Positions 49,120 through 60,419 of a stretch of DNA of 64,000 nt are shown here, piece after piece. The number at the start of each line of letters is the position of its first letter. Position 1 is the first letter of the stretch. Made by a program: the position numbers and the translations under genes. The DNA is from Dreissena polymorpha. Its lineage: Eukaryota; Mollusca; Bivalvia; Myida; Dreissenidae. The DNA is taken from the NCBI RefSeq assembly GCF_020536995.1, contig NW_026273370.1, positions 124,001-188,000 of the forward strand, read 5' to 3'. The notes below the pieces were generated by a model, which saw only the letters and a list, made by a program, of their open reading frames with translations, was not told where the DNA came from and did no database searches.

Positions 49120-50259
49120 TACAATGTCGATATTGTAATATAAATGTAAGGTTCGTTTACTCTTACGGCAATACTTTTCGAGTTATCGGGCGAAATTTAA
49201 ACACTGACTTCTTGTTTTTCTAAAAACATGCCATAACCAGGGTGCAGAATCAACGGGGTTTCCCGGGTTTTACACATGGGCTTGACAGAATGTAAACACG
49301 CCGTTAAGAACTTTATTTTTGCAAATATCTCAAGTTATTGAAATACATTTGCAAAAACCTTTAGTGCATAAAAGACAGTTTTTCTTGCAGTTTGTGCCGA
49401 TATCTTAAGGTATAAGAATAAATCCTTGAATACTTCTGAAATCGCTGACACAAGTTCACGTTGCGTGGAACAACCGTGTACAATGATAGCAGTAGATACG
49501 TAATTTTAGAACAAGGACACGTGCTTATTAAATAAATTAATTCCGATGTATATCACATTGCCATAAGGAGCATAAAAATCTGTCTTTTATGCACTATAGT
49601 TGAAATTCTTTTTAAAAAAAGTTATTTGAAATAAAGCACCACTTACCGTCGTGTATTCATCTATTAAAGTAAAAAGGGGAACCTCACAAAGTCACGTGAT
49701 CATGCACCCTGAGAACACCGATTATGAAGAACATACTAAACCAAAACACTCGGGAGCTCAAGCTCACGTGCTCATTGATATAATTCTCGGGTTAGATAAT
49801 TATGTTAGCAATACTTGTTTGAGTACCGGTAAAGCACGAACCGAATTCCGATGCAATAAAGAGTGGACAGTGAATATAAACATATAAACGCAAAAGCCAT
49901 CTGAAATGGTGACAATACAAAACACACGATAGGTTCGTTCAGCATTTAGTCACTTATAATGTAACAAAATAGTGCTTCACATATACGTATAGTTTTAAAG
50001 AACTTTTGGTAAAATGTTGATAATTCCAGCTTCAAATTCAGTAGCATTAGTAATTGAAATGTTATCTGCCCACCAAACATGACATGTTGCCTGATGTAGG
50101 GTGTATTATGGCAGTAGTCAAAGAATTAATCGATGGAGGGTCGATTTAGAAATTATGTGTTGGTTCTGGGGTAGTAATTTGGAGATCTTTGTAGTTCAAT
50201 AACGCCCTGTAGTTTCGTGACTAAGAAATTATTCAAATAAACAAATTTCTATGGTTCAC
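49120..50259. other. No gene seen
   Basis: AT-rich, with no recognisable gene or repeat structure. One 78-codon frame near 49651 has no motif and no exon context. Confidence 0.45.
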
Positions 50260-51490
50260 ACGAATATGTGTCCGATATTGGGTCGATGTCTTGCGATTGT
50301 TTACTAAAACTATCATTATTATGATATAGTGCCAACATAAAAGCATATTTGTGAATTAAAATCGGACAATTTAAGCAGGAATAAATTTAATATTCCAGAA
50401 TGCCGATGTCGGGCCGATGTAAAATCACGAGTTAATGCTGATGTCGAAATTTATACCAGCGAAATGTCATGCTGAGCTTTATGAGCATCGTGATTATCGC
50501 GGAGTAATAATGGCAATATATCACTGTCGATGTCGGGCAAAAAATCGTGCACTTGTTGCAGGTCAAATCAATGGCCGATGTAGAACCCGGTATCAGGCCT
50601 TTATATAAAATCAGTATCGAAATTGTTTTCTTGGTGTATTGCTTGTCAATATGCACTATTCACAACAGTGTCATAATAAGCGCAATTATAATTACTACCT
50701 ATACACTGAATTGTTTATTTCCGCCGTTTACACTAGTAGTTCAGTCATACAACGTCGGTCAGTTAACCTACTCACACTGGTGAATTTATTCTGGGTAATA
50801 CCACAGTCACAAATAGAGACCTATCACCATTTGTTCACCGTTCGACGTATTTCCCGCTAATCGGGCTGGCGACCGCTAGATGAACGCACGGACATCGGGC
50901 CATTTTGTAGAATCGGGCGGCGTCCGGATTAATTTTAAGCTCACTTAAAAAAAATCCGACGTCAGGCCCTGGAAGGAAACGAGTTGAGATAGAAAACACA
51001 TTGTACGATCAACGCGCGGTTATCGCCCGGCGATTGCCCGACATCGGATTGATTGAACGTGTATCGGCAAAAGAAAATGTATTTCACAGGGGCATATACA
51101 TCGGCCGGACGGCGCCCGTTATGATACACGTACAATTAATCCGATGTCTGGCGCATGCCGGGCGATAAGCGTGCGTTGATCGTCCGATCTGTTTTCTATC
51201 TCAACTCGTTTCCTTCCCGGACCCGATGTCGGGTAAAAATAATTTGTGAGATTAAAAATTAATCCGGACGCCGCCCAATGCTACAAAATGACCTAGTGTC
51301 CGTGCGATCATCGGCCGATGGGCGGAAAGATACGTTGTCCGCTGATCGGACGTTAATCGGTGTTTATTTGTTACTGAAGTAATAAACTTTGTCAATGATT
51401 GGACGGCGGACGGCTCCAACGTGTCCAGTCTTCCCGATGCCTGGAGATCGGACACATCGGTCGGCGACCGGATTATTTGTTACTGAGGCA
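50260..51490. mobile_element. CpG-rich palindromic element with ~190-bp arms
   Basis: The left arm 50885-51065 is repeated in inverted order at 51125-51315. Marker pairs: GCACGGACATCGGGCCATTT with AAATGACCTAGTGTCCGTGC; CGGGCGGCGTCCGGATTAAT with ATTAATCCGGACGCCGCCC; GGAAACGAGTTGAGATAGAA with TTCTATCTCAACTCGTTTCC; CGATCAACGCGC with GCGTTGATCG. The outer parts share further short inverted blocks (TGTGTCCGAT near 50270; ATCGGACACATCGG near 51450), so the whole element may span these coordinates. CpG content is far above its flanks. No coding capacity. Confidence 0.7.
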
Positions 51491-51564
51491 TAAGCAGGTA
51501 AACAGTACTTATGGTAACTCGTTTGCCAGGAAGTGACGCTTGATTAGTCATTGGGGGCTTTTTC

Positions 51565-51895
51565 ACTACTTAAATGTTACCCGGGTACGGAAAATATACT
51601 AAAACCTACCCGGTCAATTAGAATGTACCCGAGTTTTATTCCCGCCAAAAATCTGATGTCGTAAACCGCTACGGAATACGAAACAAAATTATCTTTAAAC
51701 ACAACCTGCCTAAACTTTCTTTGTTGAGTATGAGTTTCGGTTATATAGATGCCATTTAAAAAATATTGACATTAATTTGAAAAAAAGCCGACAACGACCA
51801 ATTTAGCGTTAGAATTACCGGGTACGTGTAGTGTAATTTCCGTACCCGGGGTACAATTAAGTATACTTAAGAGTACCTGGGTACATTTAAGTAGT
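51565..51895. mobile_element. MITE with ACTACTTAAATGTACCC ends
   Basis: The left end ACTACTTAAATGTTACCCGG matches the inverted right end ACTACTTAAATGTACCCAGG. Inside, CCGGGTACGGAAAATATAC near the left has an inverted partner CCGTACCCGGGGTAC near the right, giving a second layer of inverted repeat. Non-coding. Confidence 0.75.
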
Positions 51896-52649
51896 ACTTG
51901 GGCGGACAATGACCAATCGAGCGGAAATGACAAGTGATCCTACTTGAATCAGATATATGGGCAAAGTGGTAGTAGCAATATGTAAATAAGTCGTAAGTTC
52001 GTTAAACTACTACTTTAACTGCATGGTGAGCACTTCCACTTCTACATCCTCTAATACAGCTGCTTCTTCTTCAACTTCAACGAGATACTCTTCAACGCCT
52101 CGAGGACATCTACTGAAGAGTACTAAAAACTGTGCAAATGTAGAGTGCGAAGTGCTTCTTAAAATACGAATAAAATAGCGTTCGCCAACGTATAATACAC
52201 TGTACGGCTGTGGCCTACAACTCTAGGCACGGAACACCGGCAGCGGCCGGACGGCAGAATTGAATGCGTCCATGCTCGGGGCTGTCACTACTGCGGTGGG
52301 TAAGGAGGTCCAGATAGATACTGTTCTGCAGATTACATCTAAAATACCACCACTTTTGATGAAGGGCGTTCGTTACGCTACGAGCGAGTCGTTTCATTAC
52401 CAGATGGAATGTGACCTTTCGAAATTCCAACTGTATTGTAACCGTTTCTGACGTCATATCCGCTAAAACTGTAAACATGAAAGGAAGTGAACTTCGTTAG
52501 TTGGTTAACTTTAAATACTTTCTCAATTACTCATATATTAAACATATACTATAGGTAAGGGGGTACTTATGTGCGTTTTATAGTGTAATTCAATTGATTA
52601 ATGTACTGCTTGTTTACTGATATATCGCAAAGGCAGTCGTAAAATAAAG

Positions 52650-52695
52650 ATGGAGCCTCAAAAATATTTATCAGCCTTTGCCAGTTCTGGGTGGG
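52650..52695 (+). CDS. Possible first coding exon of an unknown gene
   Basis: ATG 52650 begins MEPQKYLSAFASSGWG and runs into a perfect donor (GTGGG|GTGAGT) in phase 1. It resembles a short N-terminal exon, but no next exon could be matched in phase among the candidates to the right. Chance occurrence is quite possible. Confidence 0.25.
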
Positions 52696-52699
52696 GTGA

Positions 52700-54829
52700 G
52701 TGAATCACTTGCCAGTCTTAAGTAATAATTAAAATCTTAACCAATCAGCTCCAAATGTATCTATTTTGATATAACAAGCACATATTGAAAATATCTTTGA
52801 AAAAACTGCCAATCACAAGACAGTAATGAGTATCTTAATAATTGGGTTCGCCATGTTATTAGTCAACATAATTTAACGCTAGTTGCAATAATTCATCTCT
52901 CAGCTTTATAATCAAAAGAGTTGCAATGCACTGTCTATTATAGACGAGTTAATTGTTATTGTTTACATTCGGGATTTTCCGCGCATGCGCACTGACTAGT
53001 TGGCAAAAACACTGGTTACAGTAACGTAAAACATGTATAAAGGGCTTTTGTTTAGTCAATAAATTGATAATAAAAACGAAATAAACATTAAAACCCTTTT
53101 TTAAAAAGTGCAAATATAGCATATTTAGTACCAAATAAATGTATATTCACAAATAAAATTTCCTCTTCATAAAAATACGAAGTAGTTATTAGCATATAGT
53201 AAACGTGATCGGAAGATTAAATACTGACAATTCCACAAAACAAAACAATACATTATTCGTATTCTTTCTGATAATAAGACTTGAATAAATTATATTTCAA
53301 CTCTAATAAAACATATATTAATTGTATTATAATTATAAGTGGTGTGGATAGTGTTTTATTTCATCAGCGATCGATAGTCAGAGGTGCATTTAATCAATTA
53401 TAAAAACAGAGCCCTAAAAAGCGGCATACAGTACTATTTTTAAATATTGTGGTAATTTTCTTTTACATTGAATGAATTTACGTTTCGTTTACATTGAATG
53501 AATATAAATTCAATTTAGCATGCAAACGGAAAAACCCTGCATAGTAATTACGCAAATTGAACTGTTTTTGCATGTCTATTGAAATCTCTATTAGTAATAA
53601 GGAGTGATGAAAATATAGCATTTTATGATAAATGCATATATTTAATTTATCTAACGGCCCCTTTTGTGACTGCTTATGTTCATGATCGTGTTTCGGACAC
53701 TGCAGTAATGTACAATCTTTACACGTAATAGCGGAGTTAACTTTTGCCGGTACCCGTTTAATACCTTAATTGCATAGCAGTAAATTTGGCCAATATTTAA
53801 AATGTATAGTTATTAAACAATGTATTATTAAGTTTAACTGGCTAATAAATTTATACACTCGTTCCCGTTAATACATTTCCGACAAATTACTTCATTTTTG
53901 TTAAAATGTTATAATATCAGTATTTTAAGCTTTACAAAGTGGCAAAAATGATTGCTCAATATGCCAAGAGATGACATTGAGGTATCGTGACTTATGTTTA
54001 CTGACCAGACACTCGTCTGCAACATGTGGTTTATGCAGGGGCCCAAGTATAGGTCCCTGGGTTTATGACACCATGTTTTCTTTGTAATTGTCTGGACAGT
54101 ATCCGATCATAACGAGATAATCGGTTAGTGATAACAAAGGTGCAATTAAACACCGGGATATAAATGCTGCTACAAAGAGTGCCAAAATTAGTGTGAACAA
54201 TTAAATAAAACAATTATATTAAACAATAGAATTTATTGAATGTGTAAGAAGGTAAGTTTTTCCAGACATATAAGGTTCAAATCAGTTACTCTATGTCGCG
54301 TACATACAATTGACCTATTCGTTGTTTGTTTTTATCCTTATTTGTTTTCGTCCATTAAATTTAATTTATTCTGAAAGAATTTCAATTTCTGAGCATTTTT
54401 TAACTAAAAATGGTCGCGAGGAAGTGCCAAGAAGAGAGGTTTTTATTTAACCACATACCGAGCTCTTAGATTGTGTTCCACTCCCGAGTTCGTTGTCAGT
54501 AAAAACAAATAATAATAACAACAATGTAATCGTTCCAAAGATGCATTTCCTTGCATGCTTATGTTTTATTCAGACATAATTAGTAAAATTATATTTGATA
54601 TTGTGCATGATTATCATTAAAAACGAAGATTTCGTCAACCTTCTCTATATGCGCTTATATAAATTCCACCTCTTTTGCCAACCAGTGGGCGGAGTCTAAA
54701 CTTTGCAGGTGCGTGTGACGTCACGCGTTAACTCGTCTATTCTGGCGCAAAATATGATCACCACTGCAAGGGCTACGAAACACTGATACTGCAAAAACTT
54801 ATCTACGTTTACCTGTCTTACTGTAAAGC
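52700..54829. other. No gene seen
   Basis: Mostly AT-rich. Around 54680-54760 there is a G+C-richer patch with TGACGTCACGCGTTAA (a CRE-type palindrome) that could be regulatory, without any gene I can attach to it. Confidence 0.4.
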
Positions 54830-54835
54830 ACAAAC

Positions 54836-56182
54836 CAGGGTTCTCGCTGTCCATCGCCATCTGCGCCAATTGCGACAAAATAAAAAATCTGGCGACAAAA
54901 TTTCGTTAATGGCGATTTTTAAAAAATCGGCATTTTTCTGTTGTCATATTTTCTTAAAATGACGAAAGACGCTGTGTTTACCAGTCGCTTTACGGCAGTC
55001 GTAATACTATAGATTTCCATGATGTAAGCGATACAGCTGTAATCAATGGAGCGTGGTGCTGACTGCAGACTACCACAAAGTGGCATGCAATGGTGATAAT
55101 TGCGATTATCTGGGATGTTGTTACAAGTTATTTTAATTGGTCGGCAGTTTTATTGCTTCATAGATAAGACAACATTGAAATAAACCGACCTACTTTGCGT
55201 TTAAATGTGAAGTGTTTGTCACAGTGTTTGAAGCCGATTCCAAGACCGTTACATTGACAACAATATGACACTCCAAAAGGTAATTATCGATTATGTTTAG
55301 AAAAATCGGTGTAATTATAGAAAATAATTAAACATATAGATATATTGATTCTATTTACATGTAAACGTTGACACTTCTGTTTTACTCGTCAACATGGCAA
55401 GTTCAGAATCAGAGTGTATTACGACTTTTAGAAAGTGAACATAAGATTCTGATAATTATAAGACTCATTCAAAAATGCAAATGTTTCCCCGCTAACATTC
55501 ACCAGCTAGCAAACAAAACCCAAACAAAGACAGTTGTTAAACAGAATTTCATTTCCTTCAAAATGATTTCCAACACACAATATATGCTGTATGAACTCTT
55601 TATATCCTCAAAGCTAATCCATTAATTCACTACTGGATGTACTGTTTTAAAAAAGGTAAACATAATTAAGCACATGAAAATCAATTGAGACACAATTTAA
55701 TATACATGTACACAAATGCTTATTTTATTTGACTGTTGTGTATGAGCTTTATGTAGTAGGTCATGTGCTAGCACACATTTATATTATTTATATATATTAT
55801 TTATATACTACACATTAATTGATTATTATTAGTATTACATTAATATTATTTTTCCCTTTTTGTATTTTCAGATTACCAGAAAGCTGCATGCTGAAGCAAC
55901 CAAGCTGTGGCAACATATTCAGGCTGCTAAGAAGGTGTCAATCAACAAGACTTACAACTGATTGAATGTGCCTTTATTTCATGAACAATGTTAAATGTGT
56001 TGTTATTATTAATAATACTGTTATAAAATCAATTCCTTTAACATACTGTTCAATGCTCAATTTTTTTTTGTATTACAATGACATGATCTTCATTGCCCAA
56101 ATGTAGCCCCAGTGTGGCGACAACTTTTTAAATTTGGCGAAAGTAAGTGGCGACAACTTTTTAAAGCCCAGAGGGAACCCTG
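54836..56182. mobile_element. Terminal-inverted-repeat element, CAGGGTTCTCGC ends, 6-bp target duplication
   Basis: Starts CAGGGTTCTCGCTGTC and ends with the inverse (AGAGGGAACCCTG). It is bordered exactly by ACAAAC on both sides (54830-54835 and 56183-56188). Subterminal GGCGACAAAATTTCG on the left and GGCGACAACTTTTTAAA, twice on the right, form further repeats. No transposase is present. The CAGGG ends recall hAT-type elements, but those make 8-bp duplications, so the superfamily is open. It contains a small spliced open frame (see 55265-55961). Confidence 0.75.
55265..55961 (+). CDS. Possible two-exon micro-gene carried by a transposon-like element
   Basis: ATG 55265 gives MTLQK and a donor (AAAAG|GTAATT after 55279). 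An acceptor (TGTATTTTCAG, ending 55871) leads in the same phase to ITRKLHAEATKLWQHIQ, then AAKKVSINKTYN and TGA (55959-55961). The 34-residue product is a basic amphipathic helix with no family I recognise. Both splice sites are good, and the frame across the junction is open from start to stop. It lies wholly inside the CAGGG-ended element. Chance cannot be excluded for so short a product. Confidence 0.3.
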
Positions 56183-56305
56183 ACAAACTCATGCAAATGA
56201 CACCATTAAAGCAAGAAATAATTGCCTTAATTTACTTTGTTATCCTTTGGTACGTTCTATCCAGGTTCTGGATAAAATTCCTCACTTGTTGACGTGATCA
56301 TGCAG

Positions 56306-58130
56306 CAGGGCTTTCCACAGGCCATTTAACGATCCCTAGCTGGGGCGCTTGAATTTCGAAATCAGAGTCCCCGGGGCGCTTGAAATTTTCCAATCAGTGT
56401 ATTTTTCAGTTAAAGAAAGTGGAGATTGCCAAACAAAATCAAGGTTTCTCTATCAGTGTATCAATATTCCCTGTTTTAAAAGAGCACTCTGTACCTACTT
56501 TCACAAGTAATCACCATAAACACCACATGGGGTAATGGATAATCCATTGATAAGACGCGCATATCGATTATTCCAGCCACATTACACAGTCATTTAAATG
56601 CTGACAAGGATGTATCAGGTAACTTTCCAGTCATCAAACTGTGATGTTCATCATCCAATCAGTTATGCGAATGCTTTTGAGGGCGGGGTTAACTATCGAC
56701 CATTATTTTTGATTGACGTCGGGCATGAAGTAAGAGTTTATCGCAGCTTGATTAGCAAGAGGTCAAACCATTTACGTAATATAAAACCGGTAACTAGTAC
56801 AGTACATTAAAGACGGTTTCGGGCATCATCATCACACCTTTTTACTGTAAACAAGTGTTACCTATGACTCATAATTAATACGAGAAATTAATTGCAAGTG
56901 GTAAACAATATTACTTATAGCGAGTAAGTTGTGCAAATAACTCCTGTTTACAATTATGCGATAACAATTTTATTCCAGTACATGTATATTTTGTCTTGTC
57001 CATTTATAGAACTGATTCACTTCGTTTTTCTGACATTTATTCGACACGAAATGCGCTTAAATAACAAATTTTCGTTGAATTAATTACGCACACTTGTAAA
57101 TGTTTCGTCCGATAATCGATACTTTGAAGACTGGTGATGGCAACCGGCCGTAATCCTCGTGGACAACGTGAATTTCATGCATAATTCCGTCAAAACACTA
57201 TTCGACTCGTAAAGTGTTTAATCAAATTATCGTTGAATTCATAACGCAACTGTTAATATTTGTTGAAATCTCAAATGGGAATAATTAAATTTGCGCAACT
57301 GTTAATATTTGTTGAAATCTCAAATGGGAATAATTAAATTTGTAATCCGAAATCCATTCCCGTAGGTCGATGTTAACGCGTTTTTAATCCGAAACACACT
57401 GTCACTTCCGAATGTAAATTTTACCGCAACGTTAAAATATTCTTGCTTCAAATTAGCAGTGCACATTTATTTTGTGTCGAATCTTTTTTCAATTAAAAAG
57501 AGCGCGAAAATTATGCAGCATGTACAACGTCGCGTCATGTGTATTGTGTGTGTATTGAGCGTTTTAACAAGCACACAAAACGTCAGAGGATTGACGCATG
57601 TTCAGAGGCAATATATTTTCATCAAATCTATAAATAGTCACTTAAAATTTATTTGATACTATAGAAAAATGGCAAGGTTTGTGTTAAAGAAATAATTGAG
57701 AGCTTTTTTCGTAAATATTTACCAGAAAGTGATTTATAAAAACGGAATGAACGGGATTATCGGGTAATAAATATAAACTTGAAAAGTAGTTAAGTATACA
57801 GTAATAGAGTCGGGTTGAAACGGATGTATTGGGGAATCGTTAGAGTCGGGATTTTACTATCTGTGCAGGAAAGTTTTAAAACAATTATTCAATATAAAAT
57901 ATATATATATATTTTTTTTTGAATGACTGGGGCCGTGGGGGATTTTCTTGAAGAGTCATAGCGCACCAAATGACGTCTTTTGACGCTGTTTTTCTTTGAG
58001 TTATAAGGCACCACAGAATGTGAATTGACACGTTAATTTAAAAAAAAAATCAACGTCGGGAGGGGACACCCCTCCCGAACCACCCCTATCAGCCCCGGGG
58101 CGCCTGACAAAAATCCTGTGGAAAGCACTA
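56306..58130. mobile_element. Terminal-inverted-repeat element, YAGKGCTTTCCACAGG ends, 6-bp target duplication
   Basis: The left end CAGGGCTTTCCACAGG matches the inverted right end TAGTGCTTTCCACAGG. ATGCAG flanks both sides exactly (56300-56305 and 58131-58136). Subterminal GGGGCGCTTGAA occurs twice on the left, and the right has CCCCGGGGCGCCTGAC. No transposase is recognisable. It lies 123 bp from the similar element at 54836-56182 and has the same duplication length, so the two probably use the same machinery. Confidence 0.75.
57246..57343. repeat. 49-bp perfect tandem duplication
   Basis: Two adjacent copies of a 49-bp unit starting GCAACTGTTAATATTTGTTG and ending ATTAAATTTG inside the element 56306-58130. 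They are near-identical over the whole unit, so the duplication is recent. Confidence 0.85.
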
Positions 58131-58154
58131 ATGCAGTGTTTCTGTTCTTTCCAG

Positions 58155-58229
58155 ACCTTCCAGAACGACCATGCCAATTCAACAACATATGGATGACAGC
58201 GACATTCGAATGCGAGTCGGCTATAATGG
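58155..58229 (+). CDS. Candidate internal exon, unknown gene (either strand possible)
   Basis: A strong acceptor (TTCTTTCCAG, ending 58154) and a donor (ATGG|GTAACT after 58229) frame an open stretch reading SRTTMPIQQHMDDSDIRMRV. The opposite strand is also open over a longer span (58335 down to 58140, with HYSRLAFECRCHPYVVELAW), so the direction is unsure. It sits immediately beside the target duplication of the 56306-58130 element. I do not recognise the protein. Confidence 0.22.
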
Positions 58230-58942
58230 GTAACTTCATTTTTTTGCCACATGGCACTGTAGTGTTCATTCAGGATCAAGTTACTGGTTGGCCAGGGGAC
58301 CTGCAGCCACAAAATTAATAAAAAATTTGTTTTTGGCAAAACATAATTATTCTCTGCCTTGAAGAAACTAGGTATATTGCTTTGCACCTGTCCTTCAAAT
58401 TATTGGCCCGTATACTATTTTGTTTCCTGTATTTAGTATGTTTAGACCTACAATATCCTAAATTTGTAGTTCAAAAGTTGTCAGTGTTGCTTATTGAAAG
58501 AAATTCCAGAAATGTTTTGTGATATAAAAAATGATGGGTGAGCAGATTAAACTGTAGGGCTAGTGGATTATCAGGCCTACTTATTCTGCAAGGCAAGTGG
58601 CTCAAGAAAATGTTTTCAAGGCTTGCTTCAGGAGACTTTCTATTCTGGTCAAACCTTCTTGACTCAAATAGCTCCGTATGGTACTGGCAGTCGTAAAAAA
58701 CTCGTAAATGCTTCAAGCATGAAAACCTGATTTACATGGTGTGTAAACGAAAACCTGGTACAGCCAGTTTAACCATTTTGTGCTTATGTCTTTAAGTGGA
58801 GGATGAAAGGATTTAAATCTTTTATAACTTGGGGGAGGTGGGGGCATACATGTTTTTTTTTAACATCACTTGTTATAATAATGTTCTTTAAACTTAAAAA
58901 ACATGAAATTGATTTTCTTATCACACAAAAGCCTTAAATATT

Positions 58943-59271
58943 CAGTGTGTTTTTTCATTCAAAGTCGGGTCCCGTAACGGGAGCCATTCCCAATGGAAAA
59001 AAGTATATATTTTTCCCAAATGGGAGCTAAAAATTCCCAATGGAACCAAAAAATAATTTTTTTTTTTTTTTTAGATCAATATTTTGTTCATCTCCCATCC
59101 ATATAAGATCAACCTTAGTAAATATAATACTGGACACACTTGTTTCCTCAATTTTGAAGCATTTGTTAGCAAAACAACAACACTAATTTCCCAAATTTAG
59201 TCAAAACGCCGCGAATTTTCCCAATTCAAAGGGACCCGGCCCCATTCCCAAAATGGTGAAAAAAAACACTG
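58943..59271. mobile_element. Short inverted-repeat element, CAGTGTKTTTTTTCA ends
   Basis: The left end CAGTGTGTTTTTTCATTC and the inverted right end CAGTGTTTTTTTTCACC are followed inward by paired GGGTCCC/GGGACCC blocks and several CATTCCCAATGG variants. ATATT borders both sides (5-bp direct repeat). About 330 bp, non-coding. Confidence 0.65.
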
Positions 59272-59419
59272 ATATTTTTCCAAAAAAGTTTAGAAGTAAA
59301 AATATTTAAGTTTCTGTATTGTAGATACTTCTCACAGAGTACTTTAAAAGCCCATAAAAAAACAACGAATATTTGCACAATATTTTGAAAAATAAAGTTA
59401 AGTGTTTACCACTTAGGTA

Positions 59420-59650
59420 AGTATTTTTACGCATTTGTAGTCTCTTAGAAAGTTAAATTTAATCAATTAAAGACCCTTTGTACGGGATTCAAGTTTTAAA
59501 GGCTTCATTTCTTACCCTTAGATACTGATGAGCAGCAGAGAGCAGAAAACCTGAACAGACTGCGAGTTACTCGCAGCCTGTCTTGGTTTTATGCTGATTG
59601 CACTGCCACATAGCCAATTTAATTTTGTTCTGAGTGGGAAAGGGTTAACA
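59420..59650 (+). mobile_element. AAGGGTTAA-ended MITE, copy A
   Basis: Contains GATACTGATGAGCAGCAGAG, CCTGAACAGACTGCGAGT, a GACTGCGAG...CTCGCAGCC hairpin, and ends GAGTGGGAAAGGGTTAA. The upstream part (AGACCCTTTGTACGGGATTC, AAGTTTTAAAGGCTTCA) also occurs in the copies at 61940-62098 (inverted) and 63060-63290. Ends with CCCTT/AAGGG next to TTAA suggest a TTAA-type element. Confidence 0.65.
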
Positions 59651-59739
59651 CATACAAAATCAATGTTCATTAAAGTAATAGCCAAAATTCCAACGCTAGA
59701 TGTGGTCTGGTAACAGATTAAATAAGATTCAAAATGTTA

Positions 59740-60415
59740 TTATACCCCCACAAACGAAGTTTAAGGGGGTATATAGGAGTGAGCTTGTGGGTCGGTCGGT
59801 CCGTATTAAATGTCCGCTCTCTAATTCAACTTGTTTTCATCAGATCTTCACCAAACTTGGTCAGATGTTGTATCTAGATGATGTCTTGGTCAAGTTCGAA
59901 TATGGGTCATGCTGGATTAAAAACTAGGTCACGGGTTCACTTAGTGCGTTTTAAACATTGAGCATGGTGCGGCTCTATAATTTAAGTAGTTTTCATCAAT
60001 GCTTCACCAAACATGGTCAGAAGTTGTAGTGCGTTTTAAACATTGAGCATGGTGTCTGCTGTATTTTGTGAAGACAAAATGCAAAATATTCTGTGTCAAT
60101 GCGGCATGTGGGGGTATTCGTCACGTCTGTGACAAAGCTCTTGTTTTTATTCCCCGGATCGAATGATCGGGGGTATATTGTTTTTGGCCTGTCTGTCATT
60201 GTATGTGTGTGTCTATGTGTCTGTCCCAAAACTTTAACCTTGGTCATAACTTTTGCAATATTGAAGATAGCAACTTGATATTTAGCATGCATGTGTATCT
60301 TATGGAGCATTTTGAGTAGTGAAAGGTCAAGGTCATCCTTCAAGGTCAAAGGTCAAATATATGGCTTCAAAGCGGCGCAGTAGGGGGCATTGTGTTTCAC
60401 AAACACAGCTCTTGT
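59740..60415. repeat. Two dispersed-repeat fragments (CCCCCACAAACGAAG and CCCCGGATCGAATGATCGGG types)
   Basis: The first block begins ATACCCCCACAAACGAAG with its inverse AAGGGGGTATAT and carries GAGCTTGTGGGTCGGTCGGT. The second begins TTCCCCGGATCGAATGATCG and carries GTCAAGGTCATCCTTCAAGG and GGGGGCATTGTGTTTCACAA. Both look like 5' portions of repeats common in bivalve DNA: a short inverted start followed by a cue-rich body. The type of element is uncertain. No coding frame. Confidence 0.5.
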
Positions 60416-60419
60416 TTGT

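Noticed and set aside
52022-52177. Ser/Thr-rich 51-codon frame starting MVSTSTSTSS
   Set aside because: Simple-sequence composition (TCT/ACT-rich); no splice or promoter context.
52215-52478. Open frames on both strands over a GC-richer block
   Set aside because: No recognisable domain and no splice sites; may be a worn repeat, but I cannot name it.
54696-54878. Minus-strand frame with a hydrophobic stretch (FVALAVVIIFCA)
   Set aside because: Its start lies inside the 54836 element and the rest outside, so it is unlikely to be a native gene.
58471-58716. Minus-strand 81-codon frame (MKHLRVFYDCQYHTELFES...)
   Set aside because: Looks somewhat protein-like, but has no known domain or splice partner; left out for lack of support.
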